Shown here: in pieces, positions 62,151-64,000 of the stretch
Position numbering within the stretch: the first letter of the stretch is position 1
Layout of the letters: the number at the start of each line of letters is the position of its first letter
From: Candidatus Aminicenantota bacterium
GTDB taxonomy: Bacteria > Acidobacteriota > Aminicenantia > S016-38
DNA length: 64,000 bases
Assembly: GCA_027068075.1 (NCBI GenBank)
Contig: JAMOUJ010000002.1
Coordinates: 62,001 to 126,000 of the forward strand
Direction of reading: 5' to 3'
The notes under the pieces: generated by a model
What the model saw: only the letters and a program-made list of their open reading frames with translations
What the model was told of the DNA's origin: nothing
Database searches by the model: none
Position numbers and translations under genes: made by a program

Positions 62151-64000
62151 TATTTACCTCCTAAGGGAAGTGTTCTGGCGTTGCCGTGACGGTCCACCGC
62201 CCGCAATGCCATTATGTCGTTTTTATTGAAGTTGAACTTTTCCTCCAGACCATCGTATAGGCCATCCTGGGGCCTGGCCAGGACCCAATGTTTTCCATCG
62301 GTGGTGTAGTAGACTCCCTTCACCCCGCTTCCCCGATCCCTTACCACCACCACAAGCCCCTTGGAAGAGGAAGTCACCGAGATTTCAGGGGGGGTGTTGT
62401 CCACCAGAAAACTTTCAGAGGTCCTGCTTACTTCCTGAGCCTCCTGGGAAGGATTGGAGGGAAGGTCCGAAGCCACCACCTCCACCCTGTACTCCCCGTC
62501 GGGTAGAAAGGTAGTGTCCAGGGCGTAGTAGTTATCCTTCCATTCCTTTTCCATGGTGATTTTCGTTTTCTCTCCCTTAACGATTACTGTGTAAACCAGA
62601 CCATCCCCATCGGGGTCCGAGGCTTTCCACATCACCGTCCGGTAACCCCGGCGGTAGGCCCTTTTCACCGCCAGTCCGGAGGTGGAAGGCCTGTCTCCCC
62701 GCTCGTCGGAAAGCCCCCTTATCTTTTCCCGGGAATACTCCTTGAAAACCACATTGGGGGGATATAGTTTTATGGATTCTATCCTGGGGGGAAGGTTCAT
62801 CTTCTTGTAAAAAACCTTGAGGGAGGTTAAAAAACCGTTGGGCGGTATTTTAACTTTCACCTGAAGATAACGGGCCGGGGAAGAAAGGATTTTTTCCCCG
62901 GAGGAAATTCCAGGGGTCCATCCTTCCCAGGTGGAATCCGGGGTGGCCGAGTTTCCGCTCCTGGTGTAAACCTCCACGCCCTGGCCCCGGAAGTAGATTC
63001 TTCCCCATCGGCTCTGACCTCCCCCATCCAGAACATCAGAGAGGTAGTATCCTCCCTCCTTTACGGACTCCATCCTATAAATTCCCGTAGGGGTGGAGGT
63101 GATTATGTAGAGCCTGTCGGCGGGATGGAGCAACCGGACTTCCCTGGCCTCCACCTCTTCCACCAGATCTCCCTTGTAGAAGTCCACCATCTTAAAAACC
63201 CTGGCCCTGTCTCCCCCGGTGGCTGCATAGAGGTCTCCCCTGTAAACGGCCAGGGAGGATACATACTTATGGGGATTTTCCCAGAACACCAGGGCCTTCC
63301 TGGTGGCAGGGTCTATCTGATATACATAACTTCCCCCCTGCCTGAAAATCCGACTCCTCGGTTTTTTACCGGAGGATTTGGGGGTGACGGTTATCTCCAC
63401 GGCAGAGGTGTTAGAGCGCTGCGGAAGTATTATTTTTTCCCTTCCGGATACTCTTCCCTGGGTGGCGGCGTATATCTTTCCCTTCCAGAAGGTTATGGAA
63501 CTCACTTCTTCGTATGGGGATTCCCACAAAAGGGTGGTTCCCTTGCCGTCGTAAAGATAAACCCTGCCTCTGCCGGAGGTGGCAAGGTATATGTTTCCGC
63601 CTTCAAATACGAAATCAAGAATCTGGCTGTCGGGAAGTTCCGCTATTTTCTGCCCGGCCCCCTGGAGGTCTATTTTATACAGGGTGGAGGGTTTCCCCGT
63701 GGCAGCGTACAAAAACCCGTTGTGAAATTTGAGTTTCCATATAAACCTCCCCTCGGGGTCAAAAAACTCCTCCACTTTATCTCCCTTGACCTGATAGATT
63801 TTCCCCCGGGGAGATGTGGCGAAATAAATGTAGCCCCGGGAATCCCTGGCCACGGTGTAGATGTCCAGTTCCGGAGCATCGTAAACCAGGTGAACCTTTC
63901 CGTCGGGGTCTATCCGGTAAAATCGGCCCTCGTGGCCCGTTCCCACCCAGAAGCGGGAACCATCCTGAAGAAAACTCAGGACAAAATCCTCCTTAACATC
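62150..64000 (-). CDS. Beta-propeller plus Ig-like secreted protein (5' end beyond window)
   Basis: About 617 codons present. The frame remains open to the window edge with homologous residues (FLQDGSRFWVGTGHEGRFYRID), so the true start lies outside. Residues to about 350 are propeller blades (YIYFATSPRGKIYQV, NIYLATSGRGRVYLY). Then a RSGNSATPDSTWEGW module, followed by Ig/FN3-like C-terminal domains (ASDPDGDGLVY, PDGEYRVEVVASD). I recall this combination from acidobacterial genomes. Role unknown; probably periplasmic or surface. Stop abuts ppiD. Confidence 0.82.
   Translation of the reverse strand, partial: DVKEDFVLSFLQDGSRFWVGTGHEGRFYRIDPDGKVHLVYDAPELDIYTVARDSRGYIYFATSPRGKIYQVKGDKVEEFFDPEGRFIWKLKFHNGFLYAATGKPSTLYKIDLQGAGQKIAELPDSQILDFVFEGGNIYLATSGRGRVYLYDGKGTTLLWESPYEEVSSITFWKGKIYAATQGRVSGREKIILPQRSNTSAVEITVTPKSSGKKPRSRIFRQGGSYVYQIDPATRKALVFWENPHKYVSSLAVYRGDLYAATGGDRARVFKMVDFYKGDLVEEVEAREVRLLHPADRLYIITSTPTGIYRMESVKEGGYYLSDVLDGGGQSRWGRIYFRGQGVEVYTRSGNSATPDSTWEGWTPGISSGEKILSSPARYLQVKVKIPPNGFLTSLKVFYKKMNLPPRIESIKLYPPNVVFKEYSREKIRGLSDERGDRPSTSGLAVKRAYRRGYRTVMWKASDPDGDGLVYTVIVKGEKTKITMEKEWKDNYYALDTTFLPDGEYRVEVVASDLPSNPSQEAQEVSRTSESFLVDNTPPEISVTSSSKGLVVVVRDRGSGVKGVYYTTDGKHWVLARPQDGLYDGLEEKFNFNKNDIMALRAVDRHGNARTLPLGGK

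Noticed and set aside
1-64000. tRNA, rRNA, insertion sequence, prophage or integration site
   Set aside because: No cloverleaf, rRNA-conserved block, transposase, integrase or flanking repeats were seen on reading both strands. No intergenic space is large enough to hide an rRNA or IS; a tRNA-sized element would also have been hard to place.

Overview
The window is gene-dense chromosomal DNA from a diderm (Gram-negative-type) bacterium. It encodes an Omp85 protein, TamB, PpiD, several outer-membrane barrels and a TonB-receptor-like protein. GC looks to be in the mid-50s by eye. Heavy use of AGG/AGA and ATA codons and Lys/Glu-rich proteins suggest a thermophile. DUF4416, HslUV, bifunctional FtcD, an Oar-like barrel and a propeller protein of a kind I associate with Acidobacteriota/Aminicenantota make that neighbourhood plausible, but I hold it with low confidence. 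No rRNA, tRNA, CRISPR array, insertion sequence or phage gene was seen. No stretch over about 100 bases lacks a gene. Many neighbours overlap by 1-4 bases (ATGA, GTGA, TTGA junctions).

Layout. 1-3674 (-): barrel protein, exported AmmeMemoRadiSam B-A fusion and dihydrolipoamide dehydrogenase (cut by the window edge). 3752-12123 (+): pseudo-receiver protein, valS, birA, small membrane protein, NERD nuclease-like protein, glycine acetyltransferase (kbl) and an NhaC-type antiporter. 12210-17405 (+): phosphate uptake, with porin, pstSCAB and phoU. 17390-20679 (-): tsaD, miaB, DUF4416 and a small membrane protein. 20704-23024 (-): ftcD and an exported protein. 23131-33477 (+): hslVU, an FN3 lipoprotein-like protein, FAH-family enzyme, fructose-6-phosphate-aldolase-like transaldolase, tamB, an Omp85 gene and a SurA-N-like protein. 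33404-36578 (-): Na/Pi transporter, second PhoU, TrmH and a glycosyltransferase. 36623-37618 (-): histone-deacetylase-like protein, divergent from a NifX-type protein (37660). 38103-41051 (+): yggS, yggT, divIVA, DUF167 and a purine permease. 41061-46574 (+): ABC exporter, TPR protein, prepilin peptidase, histidine kinase, coaE and a methyltransferase. 46577-55287 (-): one apparently continuous seven-gene operon. 55377-56414 (+): threonine aldolase. 56427-64000 (-): CsgG-like protein, M24 peptidase, OPT transporter, PpiD and a beta-propeller protein.

The most notable system lies in the 46577-55287 operon. A membrane protein (49994-51487) ends in a cytoplasmic tail of Cys-His-Ser-Ala repeats, with ten Cys and ten His. 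It overlaps a radical SAM/SPASM enzyme (48705-50018) whose N-terminus resembles the PqqD peptide-recognition fold. A membrane protein of unknown function (47783-48715) follows. This looks like a RiPP-style modification system whose substrate is the tail of a full-size membrane protein rather than a small peptide.

A second pattern is regulatory. At least six genes (the barrel at 3674, hslV, nptA, yggS, the ABC ATPase at 41061, and pepA) have a -35/17-bp/-10 promoter ending only 6-8 bases before the start codon, with no Shine-Dalgarno sequence. tsaD has an extended -10 in the same position. These transcripts should be leaderless. Other promoters in the window (3704, 12141, 22413, 23051, 37632, 55331) precede genes with good ribosome sites, so both modes coexist. 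Convergent genes abut or overlap, leaving no room for ordinary hairpin terminators.
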